In this document: positions 18,471 to 26,858 of the stretch, piece after piece | Numbering within the stretch: the first letter of the stretch is position 1 | Layout: each line of letters opens with the position of its first letter | Source: an uncultured Bacteroidales bacterium | GTDB taxonomy: Bacteria > Bacteroidota > Bacteroidia > Bacteroidales > UBA932 | Assembly (NCBI GenBank): GCA_949294195.1 | Contig: CASFGK010000006.1 | Coordinates: 26,282 to 90,281, forward strand | Reading direction: 5' to 3' | DNA length: 64,000 bases | Notes under the pieces: generated by a model | The model's input: only the letters and a program-made list of their open reading frames with translations | Told to the model about the DNA's origin: nothing | Databases searched by the model: none | Program-made: the position numbers and the translations under genes

Positions 18471-19559
18471 CTATTCGACAGCCTGGGACATGTTTGCAGA
18501 ATATTTCCTCCATTTGTCTATAAGTGCCTGCATGTCATCAGGAACAGGCGAGTCGAACTGCATGTGCTCCTTCGTTTTCGGGTGGATGAATCCGAGTGTC
18601 TTTGCATGAAGGGCCTGCCGCGGGAGAAGCTTGAAGCAGTTCTCGATGAACTGCCGGTACCTGGCGTATATGGTACCCTGGCGGATTTCCGCACCGTCAT
18701 ACCTTTCATCATTGAAAAGCGGATGTCCGATCCATCTGAAATGGACTCTGATCTGATGCGTCCTGCCTGTTTCCAGACGGCATTCGACGACAGTTACGTA
18801 TCCGAACCTTTCCAGTACCCTGTAGTGTGTCACGGCATGCTTCCCGAAGTCTCCGTCAGGGAATACCTTGAATCTCATCCTGTCCGAAGGGTCCCTGCCG
18901 ATGTTGCCGGTAATGGTGCCTTCGTCATCAGGCAGATTGCCCCAGACGATGGCAATGTATCTTCTGTCAATGGAGTGGACGAAAAACTGTCTGGCCAGAT
19001 CCAGCTGGGCTTCATCGTTCTTTGCCACGACCAGAAGTCCGGAAGTGTCCTTGTCGATTCTGTGCACAAGGACTCCCATCCTTTCATCCTGTGCGTCCGG
19101 TCCCTGGCTTATTCCCAGATGATATGCAAGCGCATTCACAAGCGTGCCTGAAAAATGTCCGTGTCCGGGATGGACGACCATGCCTGCCGGCTTGTTCAAT
19201 ACCAGGAGATCATCATCTTCATATACTATGTCCAGAGGGATGTTCTCGGGAAGTATTTCCAGTCCGCGCCTCTGGTATGGCATCACGAAAGTGACGACAT
19301 CGCCCGGCCTTACTATGCAGTTGGCCTTGGCGGTCTTTCCGTTTACCTTTATATAGTCTTCCTTTATGGCCAGCTGGATACGGTGTCTGGAAGTGTTTTC
19401 CATGTGGGTGGCAAGGTACTTGTCCACCCGCATGGGGGCCTGTCCCTTGTCCAATTCGAAGCGGAAATGCTCGAACATCTCCTGCTGCCCCTCGTCGCCG
19501 GATCCGATATCGTCCCCGATATCTTCCGGGTCAAAGTCGTCCAGATAGTTATTGTCCAT
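18471..19559 (-). CDS. RluA/RluD family 23S rRNA pseudouridine synthase
   Basis: A 362-residue RNA pseudouridine synthase. An S4 RNA-binding domain occupies about residues 38-95 (MRVDKYLATHMENTSRHRIQLAIK). The catalytic domain carries HRIDKDTSGLLVVAKN near residue 164, with the catalytic Asp, and ends with the TGRTHQIRVH motif. The most likely RluD-type target is helix 69 of 23S rRNA, but RluA-subfamily specificity cannot be fixed from motifs alone. The acidic N-terminal leader (LDDFDPEDIGDDIGSGDEG) precedes the S4 domain. Its start overlaps the end of the PASTA gene by 11 bases, indicating translational coupling. Confidence 0.9.
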   Translation of the reverse strand: MDNNYLDDFDPEDIGDDIGSGDEGQQEMFEHFRFELDKGQAPMRVDKYLATHMENTSRHRIQLAIKEDYIKVNGKTAKANCIVRPGDVVTFVMPYQRRGLEILPENIPLDIVYEDDDLLVLNKPAGMVVHPGHGHFSGTLVNALAYHLGISQGPDAQDERMGVLVHRIDKDTSGLLVVAKNDEAQLDLARQFFVHSIDRRYIAIVWGNLPDDEGTITGNIGRDPSDRMRFKVFPDGDFGKHAVTHYRVLERFGYVTVVECRLETGRTHQIRVHFRWIGHPLFNDERYDGAEIRQGTIYARYRQFIENCFKLLPRQALHAKTLGFIHPKTKEHMQFDSPVPDDMQALIDKWRKYSANMSQAVE

Positions 19560-20382
19560 TGGATTTCAGTTCGGTTTGTCTTTCCGTTCCTGTTTCAGGC
19601 TTCGGGATTCTTGCTTTGTCAAGGGTGAAATAAAGAGTCATTTCCGTACCCATGAGATATGTCGTCACGGCCGATGTGTCCGGTTCCTGCCGGTATACGA
19701 ATGCATTCAGTGTGTCGCTATATGACCTGACTGTGTCGTCAAACAGTACGTCCTTGATATTGAGCGAGCTGTGGTGGACTATATCAACGGCGTTAAGATA
19801 TCTGGTGCCGTACAGCAGCGGGATGTAGGTCTTGTTGTCCAGTTCGCTGAGACCCACGACCAGATCTATCCTCGACTCGCTTTCCACCTGTGTCCCCGGC
19901 TTGATTTCCCTGTTGTTGTAGAGCTGCTTGAGGACGTTGTTCGTGGCGATATCCTCGACATACATGAGTTTTCCCAGATTCAGTCCCCGCGATGCCAGCT
20001 CTGCCGTTGCCTGACGGGTAGAATACCCTACGAGGTTCGGCATGGTGATTCGTTTCGGAAGTACTGAGTTGATGGTCAGAGAGATACGTCTTCCTTTCTT
20101 GACCTGGCTCCCAGCCTCGGGCACCTGCCTGTATACGGTCCCTCTTGCCATCCTTTTTATGTAGACGGAGTCGGTCACATCTACCCGGACATCATGTGCG
20201 TGTGCGGCAGTCCTTGCCTCGCTGACAGTCATGTTCGAAAAATCCGGAACGGAGATTTCCTCATTATGCCGTGTAATGACCTTCAGAAGAAGCCCGGCAC
20301 CGACTGCCAGGACCGCAATCACAGTCACTGCCAGCAGCAGGTTCTTCACTATCCAGTTGTTGAAAAATCCTTTTATATTCAT
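19549..20382 (-). CDS. PASTA domain-containing membrane protein
   Basis: A 277-residue protein with one N-terminal membrane helix (NLLLAVTVIAVLAVGAGLLL, about residues 14-33) and three periplasmic PASTA repeats: ISVPDFSNMTVSEARTAAHAH, ITMPNLVGYSTRQATAELASRGL and TYIPLLYGTRYLNAVDIVH. PASTA domains bind muropeptides or beta-lactams in kinases and PBPs. There is no kinase or transpeptidase domain here, so it is a stand-alone PASTA protein, as is common in Bacteroidetes beside an RluA gene. It lies 12 bases after the DUF362 gene and overlaps RluD by 11 bases. Confidence 0.85.
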   Translation of the reverse strand: MNIKGFFNNWIVKNLLLAVTVIAVLAVGAGLLLKVITRHNEEISVPDFSNMTVSEARTAAHAHDVRVDVTDSVYIKRMARGTVYRQVPEAGSQVKKGRRISLTINSVLPKRITMPNLVGYSTRQATAELASRGLNLGKLMYVEDIATNNVLKQLYNNREIKPGTQVESESRIDLVVGLSELDNKTYIPLLYGTRYLNAVDIVHHSSLNIKDVLFDDTVRSYSDTLNAFVYRQEPDTSAVTTYLMGTEMTLYFTLDKARIPKPETGTERQTELKSNGQ

Positions 20383-20394
20383 TCCAAATTCGTT

Positions 20395-21531
20395 TTATAC
20401 CCTTACCAGTGTATACTCTCTTCTTCCGAGTCCTATCTTTTCCCCATGCTCTACACCGGCTTCCCATTTCGTGTCAGGATGGACGATATGGAATTTGTCC
20501 TCCCCTGCATGATGGGCGTGGGAGTGGTCACATCCGTGTTTGCTGTCGATATCGGTTATGACGTTGTTCTGAAGCACGGGAGCCGCCTTTACCATATCCG
20601 CGCAGGCGCAGTCCAGGGCGACAGGGTCGAACGATGCGGCGATTCCCAGATCCGGGATGATGGCTGCGTCGTTGTGGTTCCAGCAGTCGCAGTTCGGGGA
20701 TACGTTCATGATGAAGCTGATATGGAATGCAGGCTTGTCCTTCACTACGGCAAGAGCATATTCCGCTATCTTGAAGTTGAGCGTTTCTGAAGAGTCCCAG
20801 TCCTTGACTACGGCGCCTTCATGCTGGCAGACAGCCACGCACTGGCCGCAGCCCACGCACTTGCTATAATCGATATGTGCTTTCCTGTCAGTGATTTTCA
20901 CTGCATCGTGCCTGCAGTATTTTTCGCAGACCCGGCAGCCTGTGCAGTTCTCGAGATTGATGACAGGCTGCGATGAGGAGTGAAGCTCGAGCTTTCCTCC
21001 CACGCTGGCCGATCCCATGCCGAGGTTCTTGAGCGCGCCGCCGAATCCTGTCTGCTCATGACCTTTGAAATGGTTCATGGATATGATGATGTCGGCATCG
21101 GCTATCGCGGCTCCGATTTTAGGGGCCTTGCAGTACTCTCCGTCCAGATCTATTTCCTTGTAGTCTGTACCTTTCAGCCCGTCGGCTATGATCACGTCGG
21201 CATGCGCCGAAATGGGATTGAAACCGTTGTCCATTGCTGCCTTGAGATGGTCTACCGCATTCGAGCGGCCGCCTGAGTAGAGTGTATTGCTGTCTGTAAG
21301 GAACACCTTGGCACCAAGCTCTTTCAGCAGGTCTGCAATGGCAGCGACATAGTTGTGTCTGATATATGCGACATTACCGGGCTCCCCGAAATGCAGCTTG
21401 ATGGCCGTGAACTTGTCTTTGAAGTCTATCTGCTCTATTCCGCCCCTTCTGACCAGCTTCACAAGCTTCCGCGGAAGACTGTTGCCGGGCGAAGTGCGGA
21501 GATCGGTAAAATACACTGTCGGCTTTTCCAT
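20395..21531 (-). CDS. DUF362 domain protein with two 4Fe-4S clusters
   Basis: A 378-residue iron-sulfur protein. The N-terminal ~190 residues are the DUF362 domain (VYFTDLRTSPGNSLPRKL, then MNHFKGHEQTGFGGALKNLGMG). A ferredoxin-like insert follows with two CxxCxxCxxxC motifs, CTGCRVCEKYC and CVGCGQCVAVC. A histidine-rich stretch near the C-terminus (HGCDHSHAHHAGEDKFH) could bind metal. It is widespread in anaerobic Bacteroidales and its reaction is not established. It is the first gene of the minus-strand run leading to the PASTA protein and RluD, with a -7 element 23 bases upstream. Confidence 0.8.
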   Translation of the reverse strand: MEKPTVYFTDLRTSPGNSLPRKLVKLVRRGGIEQIDFKDKFTAIKLHFGEPGNVAYIRHNYVAAIADLLKELGAKVFLTDSNTLYSGGRSNAVDHLKAAMDNGFNPISAHADVIIADGLKGTDYKEIDLDGEYCKAPKIGAAIADADIIISMNHFKGHEQTGFGGALKNLGMGSASVGGKLELHSSSQPVINLENCTGCRVCEKYCRHDAVKITDRKAHIDYSKCVGCGQCVAVCQHEGAVVKDWDSSETLNFKIAEYALAVVKDKPAFHISFIMNVSPNCDCWNHNDAAIIPDLGIAASFDPVALDCACADMVKAAPVLQNNVITDIDSKHGCDHSHAHHAGEDKFHIVHPDTKWEAGVEHGEKIGLGRREYTLVRV

Positions 21532-21553
21532 TCTGATTGAGATTTAAAACGTG

Positions 21554-21561
21554 CAAATTTA
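21554..21561 (-). promoter_or_regulatory. -7 element upstream of the DUF362 gene
   Basis: The minus strand reads TAAATTTG, an exact TAnnTTTG match 23 bases from the start codon. A convincing TTTG at -33 is not visible. Confidence 0.4.
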
Positions 21562-21584
21562 GTCAAAAATCAGTAAGTTCTTCG

Positions 21585-22235
21585 CTATATAAGGGGCAAT
21601 CCCCGAAAAATCACCCTGAAGAGCCCTTCCCCAATGAGAGAAAGTCCTATAATGATAATGACGGCTCCCGTTATCCTGTTGATCCACAGGATAGTCTGAA
21701 GCCTGAATTTTTTTCTGAAATGGTCCAGAAGGGCGGTGACGCAGAACCAGTACACTGTGGCTCCGGCGCTTACAGAGATGATGATCGGGGCCACTTTCCA
21801 GTCGTGCGGAGACGAATTTCCCAGGCCGAAGAATGCGAAAAGCGCAAATATCACGAATATGGCTCCCGGGTTTGAAAATCCCATGGCCACGGCCTGAAGG
21901 AAATCCTTGACAGATATGCTGCTGCCCCTCTCTTCGGATTTTACTTTCCTGAAGGGGTCAGATACCGCCATCCTCCATCCCATAACGGCCACGATAAGCC
22001 CGCCGCCGAGAAGGATAAGCTCCCTGTTTTCTTCGATTATTTTCTGGGCGAGGGCAAGGGCGAATATGGCTATGATTGAGAACACGGTGTCCACAAGGCA
22101 TGCTCCCAGACCTGTGATGAAGCCTGCTTTATGTCCTTTGCTGAGCGATTTCTGTATGACCAGAATCGCGATCGGACCGATCGGAGCCGAAGCGCAGATG
22201 CCGATGAGGAAGGCTTTGAGAATATCCGTTACCAT
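21585..22235 (-). CDS. LysE family amino-acid exporter
   Basis: A 216-residue inner-membrane protein with about six hydrophobic segments. The LysE/RhtB N-terminal signature is present: AFLIGICASAPIGPIAILVIQKSLSKGHKAGFITGLGA, with the conserved PxGP and G-x-G. A second conserved patch, AMGFSNPGAIFVIFALFAFFG, matches the family N-P motif near residue 118. LysE exporters remove amino acids or related solutes, but the substrate is unknown. It is divergent from lnt, with overlapping -7 elements in the 120-base gap. Confidence 0.85.
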   Translation of the reverse strand: MVTDILKAFLIGICASAPIGPIAILVIQKSLSKGHKAGFITGLGACLVDTVFSIIAIFALALAQKIIEENRELILLGGGLIVAVMGWRMAVSDPFRKVKSEERGSSISVKDFLQAVAMGFSNPGAIFVIFALFAFFGLGNSSPHDWKVAPIIISVSAGATVYWFCVTALLDHFRKKFRLQTILWINRITGAVIIIIGLSLIGEGLFRVIFRGLPLI

Positions 22236-22254
22236 AAGTTGTCAGTTGGCGATG

Positions 22255-22281
22255 CAAAAATACGCAAAATCCGTATATTTG
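22255..22281. promoter_or_regulatory. Divergent -7 elements for lysE-like gene and lnt
   Basis: The minus strand reads TATTTTTG at 22255-22262 and the plus strand reads TATATTTG at 22274-22281; both match TAnnTTTG. The -33 elements are poor on both sides. Back-to-back placement fits the divergent gene pair. Confidence 0.4.
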
Positions 22282-22355
22282 TCCCCGTTGTTGTACACAG
22301 TACCGAAACTGTTGTCCTGATTATTATGGTACAATTCGTCGAACCGGCGTTATAT

Positions 22356-24047
22356 ATGAAAACGAATCATTCCGTCTCAAGGGGCGTCCGCCTCCTGTTG
22401 TGGGGCCTTGTACTGCTGTTTGCAGTCCTGATGTCCCTGCCTTTCCTTATCCCTCATTGCGGTTTTACCGCACTGTTCGGCTTCATTCCTCTGCTGTGCA
22501 TGGAAAGGATAGCCTCCCTTCAGGGTGTCAGGAAAGTGTGGATTTACCATTATTCCGCCTTTGTCCTCTGGAACGCATTCACGACATTCTGGGTATGCAA
22601 CGCCACTGCAGGCGGGGGACTGTTCGCGATTTTTGCCAACGCTTTCCAGATGTCCCTTATATTCGGGATATTCCGTTTCAGCAAGAAATACTTTAAAGGG
22701 GCGCTTCCGTATATCTTCCTGGCAGTGATGTGGATAGCATGGGAGAGAGCATACTTCGACGCTGAGATATCATGGCCGTGGCTTGTGCTGGGAAACGCCT
22801 TCGCCGGCAGCCTGAAGTCCATCCAGTGGTACGAATATACCGGCACGCTCGGCGGCTCTCTCTGGATATGGGCATGCAACCTCCTGGTCTTCGCTCTGAT
22901 GGTATCGCTTTCCGACGGCAGCTGGGCCTTCAGGTTCAACTCCAAGGCCAAAGCGGCTCTTGTTTCTTCCTGCGTACTGGTTTTAGCTGTACCTTTCATC
23001 CTTTCAAAGGTCATATATGACGGATACGAGGAAAAGCAGGATCCGATGGAAGTGCTTATCGTCCAGCCGAATATTGATCCGTATCAGAAATTCCAGGCAA
23101 TGCCTCAGGACAGCCAGACCGCCATCCTTCTGGACCAGATAGAGAAATCCATTCCTGACAGACGGTTCTCTCCTGTCCCGGAAGCCGGATCCGCCGACAG
23201 CACCGGACATGTTGTCCCGGACACAGGACCTTTACTTGTCCTGGCTCCTGAGACATTTACCAATGACATAATTACCAATGACTTTACCAGAAGCAGGACA
23301 TTCCGGCGCTTCGTTTCCTTCCTCAGACAATATCCGGGAACGGAACTCCTGTTCGGAGCCTCTTCATATACATATTATGACCAGGAAGAAGCACCGTCGC
23401 ATACAGCGCGGAAAATAAGGGACGGACGCTGGGTGGAGTCACACAACTCCGCCATGACCGTTGACGGAGACGCACATGCCGGAATTTTCCACAAGAGCAA
23501 GCTTGTAGTAGGAGTGGAGAAGACCCCTTATCCTGCCTTCTTCTGCAAGGTGGATGACATGCTCGGCGGAGTAATGGGAAGATGTGTCGGCCAGGATGAA
23601 ATATCGCTGCTGCACTGCTCGGACATTCCTTTCGGCTGTGCCGTATGCTACGAATCCGTCTATGGAGAATATTTCACCGGATACGTGCGGAAAGGCGCCC
23701 GTTTCATGACTGTCATAACGAATGATGCATGGTGGGGGAACACTCCGGGATACAGGCAGCATCTGAGGTACTCTTCCCTGAGGGCGATCGAGACCAGAAG
23801 AAGTATCGCCCGCTGTGCCAACACCGGCATCTCCGCCATCATAGACCAGAAAGGGGAGATACACAGCGAGAGCCCGTGGTGGGAGCCTGCCGTAATACGC
23901 GGGAATGTGAACATGAACGACTCTGTCACACTGTTTGTCCGGTACGGAGACATTACCGGCAGGACATGTACCTTCATATTCGGACTTCTTCTGCTGGCTC
24001 TGACAGTCAGGATAGTTCTCAGACGCAAAGCCGGCCGCACTTTCTGA
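22356..24047 (+). CDS. lnt: Apolipoprotein N-acyltransferase
   Basis: About 563 residues. Lnt adds the third acyl chain to the N-terminal Cys of lipoproteins in the inner membrane. Several N-terminal membrane helices (LLLWGLVLLFAVLMSLPFLI onward) precede a periplasmic nitrilase domain starting near VLIVQPNIDPYQKF. The Glu-Lys-Cys triad is visible: Glu in LVLAPETF near residue 296, Lys in FHKSKLV near 379 and Cys in CAVCYES near 429. The start at 22356 fits a short cytoplasmic N-terminus; ATG 22326 would add ten residues, and the still longer open frame to 22131 runs into the divergent lysE gene. It ends seven bases before the convergent thioredoxin gene. Confidence 0.9.
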   Translation: MKTNHSVSRGVRLLLWGLVLLFAVLMSLPFLIPHCGFTALFGFIPLLCMERIASLQGVRKVWIYHYSAFVLWNAFTTFWVCNATAGGGLFAIFANAFQMSLIFGIFRFSKKYFKGALPYIFLAVMWIAWERAYFDAEISWPWLVLGNAFAGSLKSIQWYEYTGTLGGSLWIWACNLLVFALMVSLSDGSWAFRFNSKAKAALVSSCVLVLAVPFILSKVIYDGYEEKQDPMEVLIVQPNIDPYQKFQAMPQDSQTAILLDQIEKSIPDRRFSPVPEAGSADSTGHVVPDTGPLLVLAPETFTNDIITNDFTRSRTFRRFVSFLRQYPGTELLFGASSYTYYDQEEAPSHTARKIRDGRWVESHNSAMTVDGDAHAGIFHKSKLVVGVEKTPYPAFFCKVDDMLGGVMGRCVGQDEISLLHCSDIPFGCAVCYESVYGEYFTGYVRKGARFMTVITNDAWWGNTPGYRQHLRYSSLRAIETRRSIARCANTGISAIIDQKGEIHSESPWWEPAVIRGNVNMNDSVTLFVRYGDITGRTCTFIFGLLLLALTVRIVLRRKAGRTF

Positions 24048-24054
24048 AAGGCGG

Positions 24055-25716
24055 TCACTTTACGAGACTCAGGTAGCGTCCCGTGACTGTCCCTTTTCGG
24101 TCAGTTGATATGATGAAAGGCATGGCCGTCAGGTCGAAAGCTTCAAACAGAGCCTCCGCCTGGTCCGGATATGAAGAAAAAAGCATGTCCATGTCCACCA
24201 GAAGTATGCGTATGTCCTTCCTTCCGTCCGAAAGCAGGGAGTCCGCAGCCTCAAGCTCGGCCTTGCATACAGGGCATCCTTCAGTATGGAAAATGATGTA
24301 GTTGGTCTTTCCTCCCGCTTTGCGGAGCCTGAACTTTCCTTCCTTTGTCTTCACCGGCCCTTTTGCCCTGCATTCCTTCAGAGTGGCGCTTACCTTCAGA
24401 TCCGGTATCGGACTGCCTTCAGGTGACTTGGAAAGCAGGTCATCAAGAACGAGTGCAAAACTTGTTACTTTCAGTGAATCGTCCTGTGTCCTCCATGCCG
24501 TGTTGCCGAGAATATACCTGTGCAGCAGACTGTCCAGAGCGCATTTGTATGCGGCTCCGCGCCGATTGGTCAGATAGTACATCAGGTCACCGGTCATCTG
24601 CTTGAAAAGCAGGGTATCCCCGCTGGCAGCGGAGGATTTTCCTATATGTTCTGCAACAGCCTGTATGTCACTGCACCTGATACTGTCACCGAACGGCATG
24701 AACACCCTGTCATAGAAATCGGAAGACTCCTTGCTTCCGTACTCCATCTCCACGGGAACGAGCGCATCCGAGAGCATTTTCTCCAGAGAGACGGCATCCA
24801 GTCTCCTCCCCAGGATTTCCCCTTCAGGAGATATCAGAAACAGTCCCGGAGTCTGCAGGATTCCGTACTTTATCTGGAAATCGGAGTCCATGCCGGGGTC
24901 CCAAAGATGATATACACGCGTATTTGACGTGCTGATATTCATCTGGAGCTTTATATACCTCATCCATTCGGCCTTGTCCCTCCCTGTATAGACCGCATGG
25001 AAATCCACCGGAAAATCGTCGTTTTCAAGGATGTTGCGCAGCAGTATGGTCTCAATCCTGCACCGGGCGCAGTCTGTCGAGTAGAAATACAGGATCCGGT
25101 ATCTCCTTCCTGTGGTGATGTCTGTAATGTCTTGACCCTCAGTCCCGTTACCGGCGGCTGCCCCGAAAAGTCCGCAGCTGTTCCCGAGAGTGTCCTTCAG
25201 GACCAGCTCCGGTGCCTGCATCCCGATGAGGGAGCTGCGGTTGAACTCCGCGAACATCCTCGCACCCATCAGCTCCGTATCGCTGCGCATCCTGATTTTG
25301 CCGGGGATGAACCATTTGTCGCACAGATACACCGCCACGGCTTCCGTACCCATGATTTTCGAGTCCGTGTAATACTTGTATATCTCGAGAGCGACAGCCT
25401 GTCTGACCAGAGAATCGGAGCATGCAGTGATGAGGAAATCCGTTTCCTTCTCCTGGACACTGACAGGGCCGGTGACGATGGCATCAAGGTATTCCTTTAC
25501 CTTTGAGGAAATTGCGGCCAGACTGGACGAATCAAGCTCCTCCATCTCGGGGACCGTCCGTCCGGCAGATCCGGCCGTCTCCGGCACGATACCGTGTGAG
25601 GCCTCCGGGAAGGACGGCAGATTCTCCCCGGCATGCAGAACAGCCGGAGACAGCATCTGCCATCCTGCATAAAGCACCGCTGCGGCCGTGAGGAACAATC
25701 CGGACAATTTCTTCAT
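24055..25716 (-). CDS. Secreted protein with two thioredoxin-like domains
   Basis: About 553 residues. MKKLSGLFLTAAAVLYAGWQM is a signal peptide or membrane anchor. A first thioredoxin-like domain has C-A-R-C near residue 214 within YFYSTDCARCRIETILL and a cis-Pro-like LQTPGLFLISPEGEILGRR. A second, C-terminal domain has C-P-V-C near residue 477 within HTEGCPVCKAELE and FDLTAMPFIISTDRKGTVTGRY. A helical DUF5106-like region links them. It probably acts as a periplasmic thiol oxidoreductase of the TlpA/ResA type; partners are unknown. It is last in the lon-ung-coaD operon, 16 bases after coaD. ATG 25716 is used because earlier starts overlap coaD. Confidence 0.75.
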   Translation of the reverse strand: MKKLSGLFLTAAAVLYAGWQMLSPAVLHAGENLPSFPEASHGIVPETAGSAGRTVPEMEELDSSSLAAISSKVKEYLDAIVTGPVSVQEKETDFLITACSDSLVRQAVALEIYKYYTDSKIMGTEAVAVYLCDKWFIPGKIRMRSDTELMGARMFAEFNRSSLIGMQAPELVLKDTLGNSCGLFGAAAGNGTEGQDITDITTGRRYRILYFYSTDCARCRIETILLRNILENDDFPVDFHAVYTGRDKAEWMRYIKLQMNISTSNTRVYHLWDPGMDSDFQIKYGILQTPGLFLISPEGEILGRRLDAVSLEKMLSDALVPVEMEYGSKESSDFYDRVFMPFGDSIRCSDIQAVAEHIGKSSAASGDTLLFKQMTGDLMYYLTNRRGAAYKCALDSLLHRYILGNTAWRTQDDSLKVTSFALVLDDLLSKSPEGSPIPDLKVSATLKECRAKGPVKTKEGKFRLRKAGGKTNYIIFHTEGCPVCKAELEAADSLLSDGRKDIRILLVDMDMLFSSYPDQAEALFEAFDLTAMPFIISTDRKGTVTGRYLSLVK

Positions 25717-25732
25717 AATGAGCCGTTTCCCG

Positions 25733-26191
25733 TTACAGTTCCACATCTTCCGGGACAAACTGCGAAGTATCCCCATGATGCTTGATGATATCCCTGACAG
25801 CCGTTGAGGAAATGTGTGCGAACTCCTGTGCGGTAGGGATGATGATAGTCTCGATCTCCGGAGCGAGTCTCCTGTTGGCGTCCGCTATTGACCTTTCTGC
25901 CTCGAAATCTATCATGTTCCTGACACCGCGCACTATGTGGCGGATTCCCAGCTCCCGGCATGTGTCCACAGTCAGGTTGTCATACTTGATGATGCTTACC
26001 CCTTCCATCCCGGCCGTCGCCTGGCGGATGATTTCAAGCCGTTTTTCAGTAGGGAAAAACCCTCTTTTGTCGATATTTATACCGACCGCCACGACCACTT
26101 CATCGAACATGGTCAGTGCCCTTTTCAGAATATTCAGATGTCCTGCCGTGAAAGGGTCGAACGACCCTGGAAACAATGCTGTCCGTTTCAT
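25733..26191 (-). CDS. coaD: Phosphopantetheine adenylyltransferase
   Basis: 152 residues. CoaD makes dephospho-CoA from ATP and 4'-phosphopantetheine, the penultimate step of coenzyme A synthesis. The nucleotidyltransferase motif GSFDPFTAGHLNILKRA is at residues 9-25, with the T-x-G-H signature, and the C-terminal ISSTAVRDI motif is present. Length matches the family (~160). It overlaps the end of ung by four bases (ATGA-type coupling). Confidence 0.95.
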   Translation of the reverse strand: MKRTALFPGSFDPFTAGHLNILKRALTMFDEVVVAVGINIDKRGFFPTEKRLEIIRQATAGMEGVSIIKYDNLTVDTCRELGIRHIVRGVRNMIDFEAERSIADANRRLAPEIETIIIPTAQEFAHISSTAVRDIIKHHGDTSQFVPEDVEL

Positions 26192-26856
26192 AACTGCCAG
26201 TCAATAGGTGTTTTGCCCTCTCGGGCCAGTATTTCATTCGTTTTTGAGAAGTGCCTGCATCCGAAGAAAGCCCCGCGGGCAAGCGGAGAAGGATGCGCCG
26301 CTTCCAGTACATAGTGTCTTGTCGTGTCTATCAGAGCCTTTTTGCTTCTGGCGAAGTTCCCCCACAGAAGGAAAACCTCCCCCGTACAGTGGTCCGAGAT
26401 GTACTTTATCACCGCATCGGTGAATTCCGTCCATCCTATGTTGCCGTGCGAAGCCGGCTCTCCGGCGCGTACGGTGAGCACAGCGTTGAGCAGCAGCACG
26501 CCCTGCCTTGCCCATTTCTCCAGGTCAGGATATCCGCTCATCGTAATGCCCAGATCGTCATGTATTTCCTTGAATATGTTTTTCAGGGAAGGCGGGGCTG
26601 GAACATCCGCCGGCACTGAAAACGACAGTCCCATAGCCTGTCCGGCACCGTGATACGGATCCTGGCCCAGTATGACCACTTTCACCCGGTCCGCCGGAGT
26701 CAGCTCGAAAGCCTTGAAAATCTGACTTCCGGGAGGGTAGATCCTTTTCCCCGCAGCCTTCTCTTCATGAAGAAAACGCACCAGCGAGGCGAAGTACGGT
26801 TTCTCGAATTCGTCGGCCAGTGCGTTTTTCCAGCTCTGTTCTATTTTTACTTCCAT
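26188..26856 (-). CDS. ung: Uracil-DNA glycosylase
   Basis: 222 residues, family 1 UDG, which excises uracil from DNA. The catalytic water-activating loop VVILGQDPYHGAGQAMGLSFS is near residue 60 and the DNA-intercalation loop AAHPSPLARGAFFGCRHFSKTN is near 190. Both are nearly canonical; the second shows HPSPLARG rather than the usual HPSPLSA(H/Y)RG. It is co-transcribed after lon (two-base gap) and overlaps coaD by four bases. Confidence 0.95.
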   Translation of the reverse strand: MEVKIEQSWKNALADEFEKPYFASLVRFLHEEKAAGKRIYPPGSQIFKAFELTPADRVKVVILGQDPYHGAGQAMGLSFSVPADVPAPPSLKNIFKEIHDDLGITMSGYPDLEKWARQGVLLLNAVLTVRAGEPASHGNIGWTEFTDAVIKYISDHCTGEVFLLWGNFARSKKALIDTTRHYVLEAAHPSPLARGAFFGCRHFSKTNEILAREGKTPIDWQL

Positions 26857-26858
26857 TG

